Below, piece by piece: positions 7,828 through 15,912 of a DNA stretch of 64,000 bases. The notes below the pieces were generated by a model. The model was given only the letters and a program-made list of their open reading frames with translations. It was not told the origin of the DNA and did no database searches. Position 1 is the stretch's first letter; the number at the start of each line of letters is the position of its first letter. The translations under genes and the position numbers were made by a program. Origin of the DNA: Pseudomonas solani (lineage in GTDB: Bacteria; Pseudomonadota; Gammaproteobacteria; Pseudomonadales; Pseudomonadaceae); contig NZ_AP023081.1 in NCBI RefSeq assembly GCF_026072635.1, forward strand, positions 2,564,501 to 2,628,500, written 5' to 3'.

Positions 7828-9173
7828 CAGCTGACTCCCATGATGCTGGCTTTAGGGGGTTGCGGCTCGCGGTAGCCGTCCTGGCTGCTGCCGTTGAGGC
7901 CGGCGTCTGCCTGGCGCTGCGAGGCGTCGCGGTATTCGAGGTACTTGCGTTGCGTGGCGATGTGGCCGGCGATGTGCTTGGCGTCGTGCCACACGCCCCA
8001 GATGAAGGTGGAGCCCCGGCGCGACAGCCAGGGCAGGCCGAGGAAGTACACCCCCGGCTCGCTGGAGACGCCGCGCTGGTGCTTGGGCTTGCCCTTGTCG
8101 TCGAAGGCGTTCACCTGCAGCCAGCTGAAGTCCACGGCGTAGCCGGTGGCCCAGATGATCGAGGTGATGCCGGCCTCGGCCAGGTCCAGTCCGAGGATCG
8201 GCCGGGTGATGCATTCCGGGTCCGGCAGCGTGCGCCGCGCCTCCGGTTCTTCCGGCAGGTCGAGGCCGTTGCGGGCGATGTAGGCGTCGGCGGCGTCCAG
8301 CAGCGACAGGTAGTTCTCGTCGCCCCGGGCGATGTTCTCCGCCAGGTCCGCCTGGAAGCGCACCTTGCCGCCCGCGAACGACTGGGTCAGGCCGACCAGG
8401 GTGATGCCTTGTTGGGCCAGGGCGCGGAAGTCCACGGTGTGGCCGCCGCGGGCACCGCTGACGGCGATGGTGACGTGCTCGCGACCCGGCTGCGCGGCTT
8501 CCGCGTCCCACAGGCCGAGCACCCCCAGCCACCAGCAGAAGTCACGGTTGCGGTAGGAACGTGGCGGACGGTCGTGGGCGCCCACCGAGAGGTAGACCTG
8601 GCGCCCGGCGCGCTGCAGCTCGTCGGCGATCTGCACGCCGGAGGAGCCGGCGCCCACCACCAGCACGGCGCCGGCGGGCAGCTGCTGCGGGTTGTAGTAG
8701 GCGGCCGAGTGGAGCTGGTGGATGCTGCCTTCCGCCGGTGCGATGGCGGGGATCACCGGGCGCTGGAAGGGGCCGGTGGCGGAGACCACGCGGTTGGCCT
8801 GGATCACGCCGATGGAGGTCTCGACGGTGAAACCGGGGCGGTCGGGGTTGCGCACCACCTTCTTCACCTCGACGCCGGTGCGGATCGGCGCGTTGATCTG
8901 CTGGGCATAGGCGACGAAGTAGTCCGCCACCTGCTCCTTGCCGGGGAAGTCGTCCGGGCCGACGTCGAATTCGCGCCCCGGGAAGCGGTCGTGCCAGGCC
9001 GGGCCGTTGGCCACCAGGGAATCCCAGCGGCCCGTGCGCCAGGCTTCGGCGATGCGCTTGCGCTCCAGCACCAGGTGCGGCACGCCGAGCTTGCCCAGGT
9101 GTTCGCTCATGGCCACGCCGGCCTGGCCCGCGCCAACCACGAGCGTATCGATTTCTATGGTTTCAACTGTCAT
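7827..9173 (-). CDS. Flavin-dependent monooxygenase (FMO/Baeyer-Villiger-like)
   Basis: A 448-residue two-dinucleotide flavoprotein. The FAD Rossmann motif VVGAGQAG is at 12-19 and the NADPH motif VVGAGSSG at 172-179. An HSAAYY stretch (155-160) lies where the FMO fingerprint histidine is expected, and IWATGY (about 350) is the C-terminal FMO/N-hydroxylase ATG motif. It would oxygenate a nitrogen, sulfur or carbonyl carbon of a small substrate using NADPH and O2. The ATG at 9173 has AAGGA nine bases upstream; a start at 9305 would add 44 residues before the Rossmann fold and is unlikely. First gene of the operon with RidA-like, DUF1028 and ArgE-like genes. Confidence 0.87.
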   Translation of the reverse strand: MTVETIEIDTLVVGAGQAGVAMSEHLGKLGVPHLVLERKRIAEAWRTGRWDSLVANGPAWHDRFPGREFDVGPDDFPGKEQVADYFVAYAQQINAPIRTGVEVKKVVRNPDRPGFTVETSIGVIQANRVVSATGPFQRPVIPAIAPAEGSIHQLHSAAYYNPQQLPAGAVLVVGAGSSGVQIADELQRAGRQVYLSVGAHDRPPRSYRNRDFCWWLGVLGLWDAEAAQPGREHVTIAVSGARGGHTVDFRALAQQGITLVGLTQSFAGGKVRFQADLAENIARGDENYLSLLDAADAYIARNGLDLPEEPEARRTLPDPECITRPILGLDLAEAGITSIIWATGYAVDFSWLQVNAFDDKGKPKHQRGVSSEPGVYFLGLPWLSRRGSTFIWGVWHDAKHIAGHIATQRKYLEYRDASQRQADAGLNGSSQDGYREPQPPKASIMGVS

Positions 9174-9362
9174 GTCTCTGTCCTTCTGCAGGCGATTCGC
9201 GGTGGTCGGGTCGGTGCTGCGTGCACGCTGTTCAGTGCCGGAAGCGGGTTCGACGGTGACGCGGGCCGGGGGCGGGAGGAGCGACGGGGCGCGGGTGGGG
9301 GGCATGCTGCACGTCCTCGTCGACCGTCTGCGCGGTCCAGGCTTTGTGAGTCGAGTGCAGTG

Positions 9363-9428
9363 GATGGTGCGATAGAGCGGTGCCGAGGAAAATTATTAAA
9401 AATATGCTCGCTGGATAAGAAAAAGCTC
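9363..9428 (-). promoter_or_regulatory. 66-bp repeated promoter-like element, copy B
   Basis: Second copy of the element at 4466-4531, in the same orientation relative to the minus-strand operon. It sits in the 339-nt gap between the monooxygenase (start 9173, leaving a 189-nt leader) and the divergent LysR gene (start 9513). Position and sequence fit a LysR-controlled divergent promoter. Besides it I see nothing recognisable in 9174-9512. Confidence 0.6.
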
Positions 9429-9512
9429 GGCAGGGCAGACCCTTCCGCAGCGGCGCCTGGGGTATGTTTCACCGAGGGATTGCTCCCACCCATAAGAACC
9501 AGCCGCGCGGCC

Positions 9513-10481
9513 ATGACCGAGGCGGCGAGCGACATGCCGAGGTGCCCCGTGGCGAACTACACCCTGCGACAACTCAAGTACTTCGTGACGACGGTGGAGT
9601 GCGGCAGTGTGGCCGAGGCCTCGCGCAAGCTGTACATCGCGCAGCCGTCCATCTCCACCGCCATCAAGGGGCTGGAGGAAAGCTTCGGCGTGCAGCTGTT
9701 CATCCGCCACCACGCCCAGGGCGTGTCGCTGACCCCCAGCGGCTCGCGCTTCTACCGCAAGGCCCAGGACCTGCTGCGCATGGCCTGGGAGTTCGAGCAG
9801 AACGCCCTGGCGGTGAACGACGTGGTGGCCGGGCAGATCGACATCGGCTGCTTCGAGACGGTGGCGCCGCTGTACCTGCCCGGGCTGATCGCGGGCTTCC
9901 GCGAGCGCTACCCGGGGGTGGAGATCCGCATCGGCGACGGCGAGCAGCAGGAGTTGGTGCAGGGGCTCACCGCCGGGCGCTTCGACCTGGCGATCCTCTA
10001 CCAGCACGAGCTCGACGCCACCATCGAGACCGACCCGCTGATGCCGCCGCAGCGGCCCTATGCGCTGCTGCCGGAGAACCACCGCTTCGCCCGCCAGGCC
10101 GAGGTTTCCCTGCGTGACCTGGTGCTGGAACCGATGATCCTGCTGGACGTGCAGCCCAGCCGGACCTACTTCGTCAGCCTCTTCGAGGAGCTCGGCCTGA
10201 CCCCGAATATCGGCTTCAGCTCGCCCTCCATCGAGATGGTGCGCGGCATGGTCGGCCAGGGTTTCGGCTTCTCGGTGCTGGTCACCCGACCCCATTCCGA
10301 ATGCACCTACGACGGCAAGAAGGTGGTGATGGTGGACATCGCCGAAGCCGTGACCGGCTCCGGCCTGGTGGCCGCCTGGCTCAAGCGCGCCCAGCTGACC
10401 AAGCCGGCGCAGATGTTCGTCGACTACTGCAAGGAACACCTGCCCGGCGGCAGCGCGCCGGTGCCCTCCCCGGGCGATTGA
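9513..10481 (+). CDS. LysR-family transcriptional regulator
   Basis: The 322-residue product has a winged helix-turn-helix at about residues 14-72 (TLRQLKYFVTTVECGSVAEA, then AQPSISTAIKGLEESFGVQLF), followed by the periplasmic-binding-like effector domain starting IDIGCFETVAPLYLPGLI. LysR proteins activate divergent catabolic operons when a pathway metabolite binds. It is transcribed away from the monooxygenase operon across copy B of the repeated element. The ATG at 9513 lacks a strong ribosome site; the ATG at 9534 (MPRCPVANYTLRQ) is an equally possible start. The co-inducer is unknown. Confidence 0.88.
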   Translation: MTEAASDMPRCPVANYTLRQLKYFVTTVECGSVAEASRKLYIAQPSISTAIKGLEESFGVQLFIRHHAQGVSLTPSGSRFYRKAQDLLRMAWEFEQNALAVNDVVAGQIDIGCFETVAPLYLPGLIAGFRERYPGVEIRIGDGEQQELVQGLTAGRFDLAILYQHELDATIETDPLMPPQRPYALLPENHRFARQAEVSLRDLVLEPMILLDVQPSRTYFVSLFEELGLTPNIGFSSPSIEMVRGMVGQGFGFSVLVTRPHSECTYDGKKVVMVDIAEAVTGSGLVAAWLKRAQLTKPAQMFVDYCKEHLPGGSAPVPSPGD

Positions 10482-10487
10482 CCACCG

Positions 10488-10610
10488 GTGGGAGCGAATT
10501 CATTCGTGAAAGCGGCGTCTTGCGGTTTGTAGGATGGGTAGAGCGAAGCGAAACCCGTGCGGTTACGGGTCGCTCCGCATCGATGGGTTTCGTACCTCTA
10601 CCCATCCTAC
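10488..10610. repeat. Palindromic repeats after the LysR gene
   Basis: A GTGGGAGCGAATTCATTCGTG unit starts at 10488. From 10529 to 10610 a long imperfect inverted repeat joins GTAGGATGGGTAGAGCGAAG to its complement ending ACCCATCCTAC. The two arms flank the GCGAAACCC/GGGTTTCG core seen in other gaps of this window. It lies between convergent genes and may end transcription from both sides, though it has no T-run. Confidence 0.55.
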
Positions 10611-10631
10611 GAAGAGCGCCGGTGCCTGGGG

Positions 10632-11728
10632 CTAGGCCTCAACCCGCCCCGCATCTTCCAGCAACGCCTTCAACCGCTCGCCATCCAGCGCCGGGCAGAT
10701 GCCTTGCGGCTTCTGCATCACGGCATCCTCGGCGGCGAGCATGGCGTTGAGGATGGCCTCGTCCGTGCTTTCCACCGCCGCCAGGTAGAGGGCGTCGATG
10801 TGCTCGTCGTTGAGGCATTCCAGGCTGAAGCGCCCACCGGGGGTGAGCTGGGGCAGGGCGCGCGGGTTGGCGACGCTGAAGGCGAGGAAGATGTCCCCCG
10901 AGTTGTTGCCCCCGGGGTACCGCCCAGGCCGACGCCGAGGCCGGCGCGCTGGGCCAGGCGGCGCAGCTGGTGGGGCAGCAGCGGGGCGTCGGTGGCGAGC
11001 ACGACGATGATCGAGCCGCGCTCGCGGTCCAGCCCCTGGGGCTGCTCGCCCAGGGCCTTGCCCACCGGCACGCCGAGCACCTTGAGCCAGTCGCGCTGGC
11101 CGTGGTTGGCCTGCACCAGGGCGCCCAGGGTGTAGGCCTGGCCGTCGATCTCCAGCACCCGCGAGGCGGTGCCGGTGCCGCCCTTGAAGCCGTAGCAGAT
11201 CATGCCGTTGCCGCCGCCGACGTTGCCCTCGGCGATGGCGCCGTCGCGGGCGTCGGCCAGGGCGGCCAGGGCATCGGCCTCGGTGACGTGCTGGCCGTTG
11301 ATGTCGTTGATCACCCCGTCGTAGGTCTCGGCCACCACCGGCATCGCCCACAGGTGGTTGGCCTCCCAGGCGCCGGCGTAGTGGTCGATGGTCCAGCGTG
11401 CGGCGGCGTGGTGGACGATGCCGACGCTGTGGGAGTTGGTGATGCACAGCGGGCCGACGAAGTAGCCGCCGTGCTCGATCCAGTGGGTGCCGGTCATCTC
11501 GCCGTTGCCGTTGAGGGCGTGGAAGCCGGCCCACACGGGTTGCGGCTCGGGCTCCAGGCCACGGGGGAGGATGGCGGTGACCCCGGTCTTGATGGGTTTG
11601 CCGTTGGCGGCGACGCCGTCGAGGGTGCGGTAGCCGACGCGCACGCCGGGTACGTCGGTGATGGCGTTGTTGGGGCCGGGCCGGCCGGGGACGGCCAGCC
11701 CGAGTTCACGGGCGCGTGGTTTAGCCAT
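10632..11728 (-). pseudogene. P1-family (DmpA-like) aminopeptidase gene with a one-base frameshift
   Basis: Reading from 11728 the protein matches P1/S58 self-processing peptidases (NAITDVPGVRVGY at the N-terminus, GNVGGGNGMICYGFKGGTGTASR in the middle). The match stops abruptly after GLGGTPG. The next frame carries the rest: NNSGDIFLAFSVAN, which includes the conserved processing-site Ser/Asn-Ser-Gly-Asp, and continues to a TAG at 10632. Adding one G in the CCCCCGGGG run at 10909-10917 restores a protein of about 365 residues. It is either a real inactivating mutation or a sequencing error. The gene overlaps the end of the upstream permease gene. ATG at 11734 is an alternative start. Confidence 0.75.
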
Positions 11729-12584
11729 GGGCATTCTCGGCAGGGGAAGTGGCGGGCTTGCGGTTGCGCAGGTAGAGCCCGAGGGAAGCGATGACCAGCG
11801 AGGCGATCAGCAGCAGGGTGGCGATGGCGTTGATCTCGGGCTTGATGCCGCGGCGGATCATTCCGTAGATGAAGACCGGCAAGGTGGTGGAGTCGACCCC
11901 GGAGATGAAGTAGGTGATCACCAGGTCGTCCATCGAGATGATGAAGGCCAGCAGCGCACCGCCGAGCACGCCGGGGAGGATCTGCGGCAGGGTGATGCGG
12001 CGGAAGGTGGTCCAGGGCGAGGCGCCGAGGTCGGCCGAGGCTTCTTCCAGGCGCGTGTCCATCCCCGCCAGGCGGGCGCTGACGATGAGGAACACGTAGC
12101 TGATGAGGAAGGTGCAGTGGCCGATGATGATCGACGTCTTGCCCAGGGGGATGCCGCTGTTGACGAAGAAGATCAGCAGGGCGATGCCGAGGACGATGTC
12201 CGGCATCAGCATCGGCAGGAACAGCAGCACCCGGTAGAAGCCCTGCAGGCGGAAGCGGTAGCGCGCCAGGGCGAGGGCGGTGAGGGTGCCGATCAGGGTG
12301 GAGATCACCGTGGTGCTCAGGGCCACCGTGAGGCTGGTACGCAGGGCGGCCACCAGCTGGTCGGTGGATTCCACGTAGAGCGCGTTCTCGTTTAGCGAGC
12401 TGGAGAAGCCGAACAGGGTGCGGTACCAGTCCAGGCTGGCGCCGCTCCAGATCATCATGTTCACCGGGTTGGCGTTGAACGAGTAGGCGACGATCAGGGC
12501 GATGGGCAGGTACAGGAAGGCGAAGAAGGCCAGGCTGTAGCCGCCGAGCAGGCCGCGCCCCAGGCGGGCGATGAGGGCATTCAT
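11721..12584 (-). CDS. ABC transporter permease, PotC-like
   Basis: The 287-residue membrane protein has about six helices and the binding-protein-dependent permease EAA loop, EASADLGASPWTTFRRITLPQILPG (about 186-210), which docks on the ATPase. The pattern FFAFLYLPIALIVAYSFN at the N-terminus and FIISMDDLVITYF after the EAA loop mark the PotC subfamily of the spermidine/putrescine class. Its ATG overlaps the stop of the partner permease by 4 nt. It should form a heterodimer with the product of 12581-13486 in the inner membrane. Confidence 0.9.
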   Translation of the reverse strand: MNALIARLGRGLLGGYSLAFFAFLYLPIALIVAYSFNANPVNMMIWSGASLDWYRTLFGFSSSLNENALYVESTDQLVAALRTSLTVALSTTVISTLIGTLTALALARYRFRLQGFYRVLLFLPMLMPDIVLGIALLIFFVNSGIPLGKTSIIIGHCTFLISYVFLIVSARLAGMDTRLEEASADLGASPWTTFRRITLPQILPGVLGGALLAFIISMDDLVITYFISGVDSTTLPVFIYGMIRRGIKPEINAIATLLLIASLVIASLGLYLRNRKPATSPAENAHG

Positions 12585-13486
12585 ACCAGACCCTCCCTGC
12601 CCTGGGCGCGTGACTGCCAGCGCACGTAGAGCAGCAGGAACACCAGCATCGCGGCCATGATCAGCATCGCCAGGGCGGCGCCGAAGGGCCAGTTGCGCGC
12701 GGCGAGGAACTGCTGCTCCACCAGGTTGCCGATCATCACCACCCGCGCGCCGCCCAGCAGCGAGGGCACGATGAAGTTACCCAGGCTGGGGATGAAGACG
12801 ATGATCGAGCCGGCGGCGATGCCCGGCAGGGTCAGCGGGAAGACGATGCGCCAGAAGCTCTGCCAGCGGCTGGCGCCGAGGTCGGCGGAGGCCTCCAGCA
12901 GCTTGCGGTCGAGCTTCTCCACGCTGGCGTAGATGGGCATGAACATGAAGGGGATGAAGATGTAGGTCATGCCGATCAGCACGGCGGTTTCGCTGTAGAT
13001 CAGGTTCAGCGGCTGGTCGGCCAGGCCCAGGGCCTGCAGCGCCAGGTTGAGGAAGCCGGTGGGGCGCAGGATCAGCACCCAGGCGTAGAGCCGCACGATC
13101 AGGCTGGTGAAGAACGGCAGGGTGATGAGGAAGAGGAAGAAGTTGCGCCGCCGTTCCGGCTGCCGCGCCACCCAGAAGGCTGCCGGGTAGCAGACCGCGA
13201 GGGTCAGCACGACGGTCATCGCCGCCAGCTTGAACGAGCGCAGCAGGATCTCCAGGTAGACGATGTCGAACTCTTCGTTGCTGCCGTCGGCCCAGCCGAG
13301 GATGCGGCCGAAGTTGTCCGGGTAGAAGGACCATTCCACGCCGCCGTACAGGCCCGGCTCCAGCAGGCTGTAGAGCGCCATGATGGCCATGGGCACGAGG
13401 AAGAAACCGACGATCACCAGGGTCGCCGGGCTGAGCAGGCCGACCAGGCGCAGGCGCGTGCGGGCCGCGAGGGAAAGCGAAGTCAT
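12581..13486 (-). CDS. ABC transporter permease, PotB-like
   Basis: The 301-residue product has six predicted helices and an EAA loop, EASADLGASRWQSFWRIVFPLTLPG (about 197-221). ITLPFFTSLIVRLYAWVLILR and PSLGNFIVPSLLGG are typical PotB-subfamily stretches. Start at ATG 13486 with GGAGA eight bases upstream, overlapping the region just after the ATPase stop; an upstream in-frame codon at 13537 would lie inside the ATPase gene. It pairs with the PotC-like permease to form the channel. Confidence 0.9.
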   Translation of the reverse strand: MTSLSLAARTRLRLVGLLSPATLVIVGFFLVPMAIMALYSLLEPGLYGGVEWSFYPDNFGRILGWADGSNEEFDIVYLEILLRSFKLAAMTVVLTLAVCYPAAFWVARQPERRRNFFLFLITLPFFTSLIVRLYAWVLILRPTGFLNLALQALGLADQPLNLIYSETAVLIGMTYIFIPFMFMPIYASVEKLDRKLLEASADLGASRWQSFWRIVFPLTLPGIAAGSIIVFIPSLGNFIVPSLLGGARVVMIGNLVEQQFLAARNWPFGAALAMLIMAAMLVFLLLYVRWQSRAQGREGLV

Positions 13487-13497
13487 GGGCGGTTCTC

Positions 13498-14613
13498 CTA
13501 GGCCAGCAGCAGGTGCGGGGCGTCGGTGGCGTACCACAGCTGCACCCGGGCACCGGCTTCGAGCGTGCCCATCAGCTCCCGCGAGGGTGCGCGCAGCACT
13601 GCCTTCACCGGGCTGCCGTGCTGGGTGCGCACGCTGAGTTCGAAGTCCTTGCCGATGAACACCTGTTGCAGCACGCGGCCCTCGAGGCAGGCATGGCGCG
13701 CCGGGTCGCCCGGGCAGGCGAGGTGGAACTGCTCGGGGCGCAGCATGGCCTGGAGCTTCTGTCCCGGTGCCAGGTCGGCGCGGCGCAGGCGCAGGGTGTC
13801 GCCCTGGGCGGTGAGGAATTCCACGGCGTCGCCGTGGTGGCGGGTGACGCTGCCGTCGAACAGGTTGCTCTCGCCGATGAAACCGGCGACGAAGGCGTTG
13901 GCCGGGCGGTCGTAGATGTCTTCCGGGCTGCCCAGCTGCTGCACGTGGCCGCCGTTGAGCACGACGATGCGGTCGGACATGGTCAGCGCTTCTTCCTGGT
14001 CGTGGGTGACGAAGACGAAGGCGATGCCCAGCTCGCTCTGCAGGTTCTTCAGCTCGCGCTGCATGCTCTGGCGCAACTGGCGGTCGAGGGCCGAGAGGGG
14101 CTCGTCGAGCAGCAGCAGGGCGGGCTTGTTGACGATGGCGCGGGCCAGGGCGATGCGCTGCTGCTGACCGCCGGAGAGCTGGCCGGGCTTGCGCTTCTCC
14201 AGCCCGGCCATGCCCACCAGCTCCAGGGCGTCGGCCACCTGGCGGTTGCGCTGGGCCTTGGCGACGCCACGGATGTCCAGCGCGTAGCCGACGTTGTCGC
14301 CGACGCTGAGGTGGGGGAACAGGGCGTAGTTCTGGAACACCGTGTGCACCGGGCGCAGGTGCGGGGGCACCTCGTTCATCTGTTGGCCCTGGATGCGCAG
14401 CTCGCCGCCGTCGAGGGCCTCGAAGCCGCTGATCACCCGCAGCAGGGTGGTCTTGCCGCAGCCGGAGGGGCCCAGCAGGGTGACGAATTCATTGCCGCCG
14501 ACGCACAGGTCGACACCATCGAGGGCGCGCACGGCGTGGCCCTCCGGGGCACGGTAATGCTTCACCGCAGCGGTGATCTGGACCACCGGTGCACTGTTGA
14601 CGATGCAGGTCAT
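13498..14613 (-). CDS. ABC transporter ATP-binding protein, PotA-like
   Basis: A 371-residue ATPase with Walker A GPSGCGKT (48-55), signature LSGGQQQRIALARA, Walker B LLLLDEP and the H-loop FVTHDQEEAL. A C-terminal TOBE-type regulatory domain follows from about residue 280. It energises uptake through the two permeases below it. The ATG at 14613 has GGAG seven bases upstream and is preferred over an in-frame codon at 14640. A perfect 8-bp hairpin separates it from the binding-protein gene. Confidence 0.92.
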   Translation of the reverse strand: MTCIVNSAPVVQITAAVKHYRAPEGHAVRALDGVDLCVGGNEFVTLLGPSGCGKTTLLRVISGFEALDGGELRIQGQQMNEVPPHLRPVHTVFQNYALFPHLSVGDNVGYALDIRGVAKAQRNRQVADALELVGMAGLEKRKPGQLSGGQQQRIALARAIVNKPALLLLDEPLSALDRQLRQSMQRELKNLQSELGIAFVFVTHDQEEALTMSDRIVVLNGGHVQQLGSPEDIYDRPANAFVAGFIGESNLFDGSVTRHHGDAVEFLTAQGDTLRLRRADLAPGQKLQAMLRPEQFHLACPGDPARHACLEGRVLQQVFIGKDFELSVRTQHGSPVKAVLRAPSRELMGTLEAGARVQLWYATDAPHLLLA

Positions 14614-14624
14614 GGAGAACTCCG

Positions 14625-14644
14625 GCGGGTGCTGGCGCACCCGC
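14625..14644 (-). promoter_or_regulatory. Intercistronic stem-loop after the binding-protein gene
   Basis: Perfect 8-bp inverted repeat GCGGGTGC/GCACCCGC with a 4-nt loop in the 43-nt gap between binding-protein and ATPase genes. No T-run follows. Such hairpins usually hold the binding-protein message at higher level than the downstream genes. Confidence 0.5.
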
Positions 14645-14656
14645 TCTCTTGCTGGC

Positions 14657-15715
14657 TCAGTTGGCGGTGCGCACGCGGGTCCAGGCGCGGTCGAATTTCT
14701 TCAGGTCCTTGCCCAGGTCATTGAAGATCTGCAGCTTGGCCATGACGTCGGCCGGCGGGTTGACCTGCGGGTTGTCGCGCAGCTCGGCCGGCAGCAGTTT
14801 CAGGGCTTCGCGGTTGGGCGTGCCGTTCATCTGCTGCTGGGTGTTGAGGGCGGCGATCTCGGGGGTGAGGAAGAACTCCATGAAGCGCTTGGCGTTGGCC
14901 TTGTTCGGCGCGCTCTTGAGTACGCACATGTCTTCCTGGTACATCGTCGCGCCTTCCTTGGGGATGACGTAGGCGAGGTTTTTCGGGTCCTGCTTCACGT
15001 ACATCATGGCGCCGACGAAGTAGTGTGCGGCGGCCACGTCGCCCGACTGCACCATGGGCACGCTGTCGTAGGTGAAGGCCGAGACCAGCGGTTTGCGCTC
15101 CAGCAGCCATTGCTCGGAGACCTTGAGGTCGGCGGCGTCCGTGGTGTTCACCGACTTGCCGTTGACGATCAGGCCGACGCCGAGGGTTTCACGCATGTCG
15201 TCGAGCATGATGACCTTCTTGCCGGACTCGGCCAGGGCGAAGAAATCCGCCCAGGATTCGATCGGCCGATCCACCTTGGTCTTGTTGTAGAAGATGCCGA
15301 CGGTGCCCCAGGCGTAGGGCAGGCACTGCTCGCCCTTGGGGTCGGACTTGGCGCGGAGGAAGGCCGGGTCGATGTTGGCGAAGGCCGGGCTGGCGCCGAT
15401 GTCGGTCTTCTCCAGCAGGCCCAGCGCGGACAGGGTGTCGTGCATGTGCACCGAGGGGAATACGATGTCGTAGCCGGTGGCACCGGCCTGCAGCTTGGCG
15501 AGCATCTCCTCGTTGCTGCCGTAGGTGTCCAGTGAGACCTTGACGCCGGTTTCGGCGGTGAAGCGCTTGAGGACTTCGGGGTTGATGTAGTCACCCCAGT
15601 TGTACAGGTGCAGTTCTTCGGCGGCGTGGCTGCTGCCGGCGGCCAGCAGCAGGGAGCCTGCGAGCAGGCGGGACGCGAGGCGTCGCAGGGGGTGACGCGA
15701 GGTTGGAGCGGGCAT
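14657..15715 (-). CDS. Periplasmic polyamine-type binding protein (PotD/PotF-like)
   Basis: The 352-residue product has a signal peptide ending SHA-A (about residue 31). The mature start EELHLYNWGDYINPEVLKRF is the classic PotD/PotF N-terminus, and LPYAWGTVGIFYNK, MYQEDMCVLKSAPNKANAKRF and FFLTPEIAALNTQQ follow in the usual order. It binds spermidine, putrescine or a related amine and delivers it to the ABC complex encoded downstream. It is the first gene of its operon, divergent from the RpiR-type regulator with 197 nt between them. Whether the ligand is a free polyamine or a conjugate cannot be told. Confidence 0.9.
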   Translation of the reverse strand: MPAPTSRHPLRRLASRLLAGSLLLAAGSSHAAEELHLYNWGDYINPEVLKRFTAETGVKVSLDTYGSNEEMLAKLQAGATGYDIVFPSVHMHDTLSALGLLEKTDIGASPAFANIDPAFLRAKSDPKGEQCLPYAWGTVGIFYNKTKVDRPIESWADFFALAESGKKVIMLDDMRETLGVGLIVNGKSVNTTDAADLKVSEQWLLERKPLVSAFTYDSVPMVQSGDVAAAHYFVGAMMYVKQDPKNLAYVIPKEGATMYQEDMCVLKSAPNKANAKRFMEFFLTPEIAALNTQQQMNGTPNREALKLLPAELRDNPQVNPPADVMAKLQIFNDLGKDLKKFDRAWTRVRTAN

Positions 15716-15819
15716 GTTCCTGTTCTCCGTTCTGGGCCCTGCGCGGTTTGGCTCGGGCCTGGCTGGGGCAGCTCTTGCATGGCCTTGCGGCCGAAGTGAA
15801 AGCGGAAGAATCGGTGTTT

Positions 15820-15900
15820 TTATTTTTTGCCTCGCCGTGGAGCATAAAGTATGTTTCTTCCATTGATCAATACGTTGACATTAATCTTCCAATAATCGAC
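15820..15900. promoter_or_regulatory. AT-rich divergent promoter region with 10-bp palindrome
   Basis: The gap between the PotD-like gene and the RpiR-type gene holds an AT-rich tract with the perfect palindrome ATTGATCAAT (15862-15871) and a TTGACA at 15875-15880. The palindrome sits where a repressor would cover both promoters. RpiR proteins usually bind palindromes in front of divergent target genes, so it is the best operator candidate. Confidence 0.4.
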
Positions 15901-15912
15901 AGGGAACCGGGC

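Noticed and set aside
9174..9305. A 44-residue N-terminal extension of the flavin monooxygenase
   Set aside because: The extension is Pro/Arg/Ser-rich with no homology-like pattern, and the ATG at 9173 has AAGGA at good spacing.
10488..10610. Possible CRISPR-like spaced repeats
   Set aside because: Units are unequal, only two occur, and they match extragenic repeats found elsewhere in the window; no cas genes are present.
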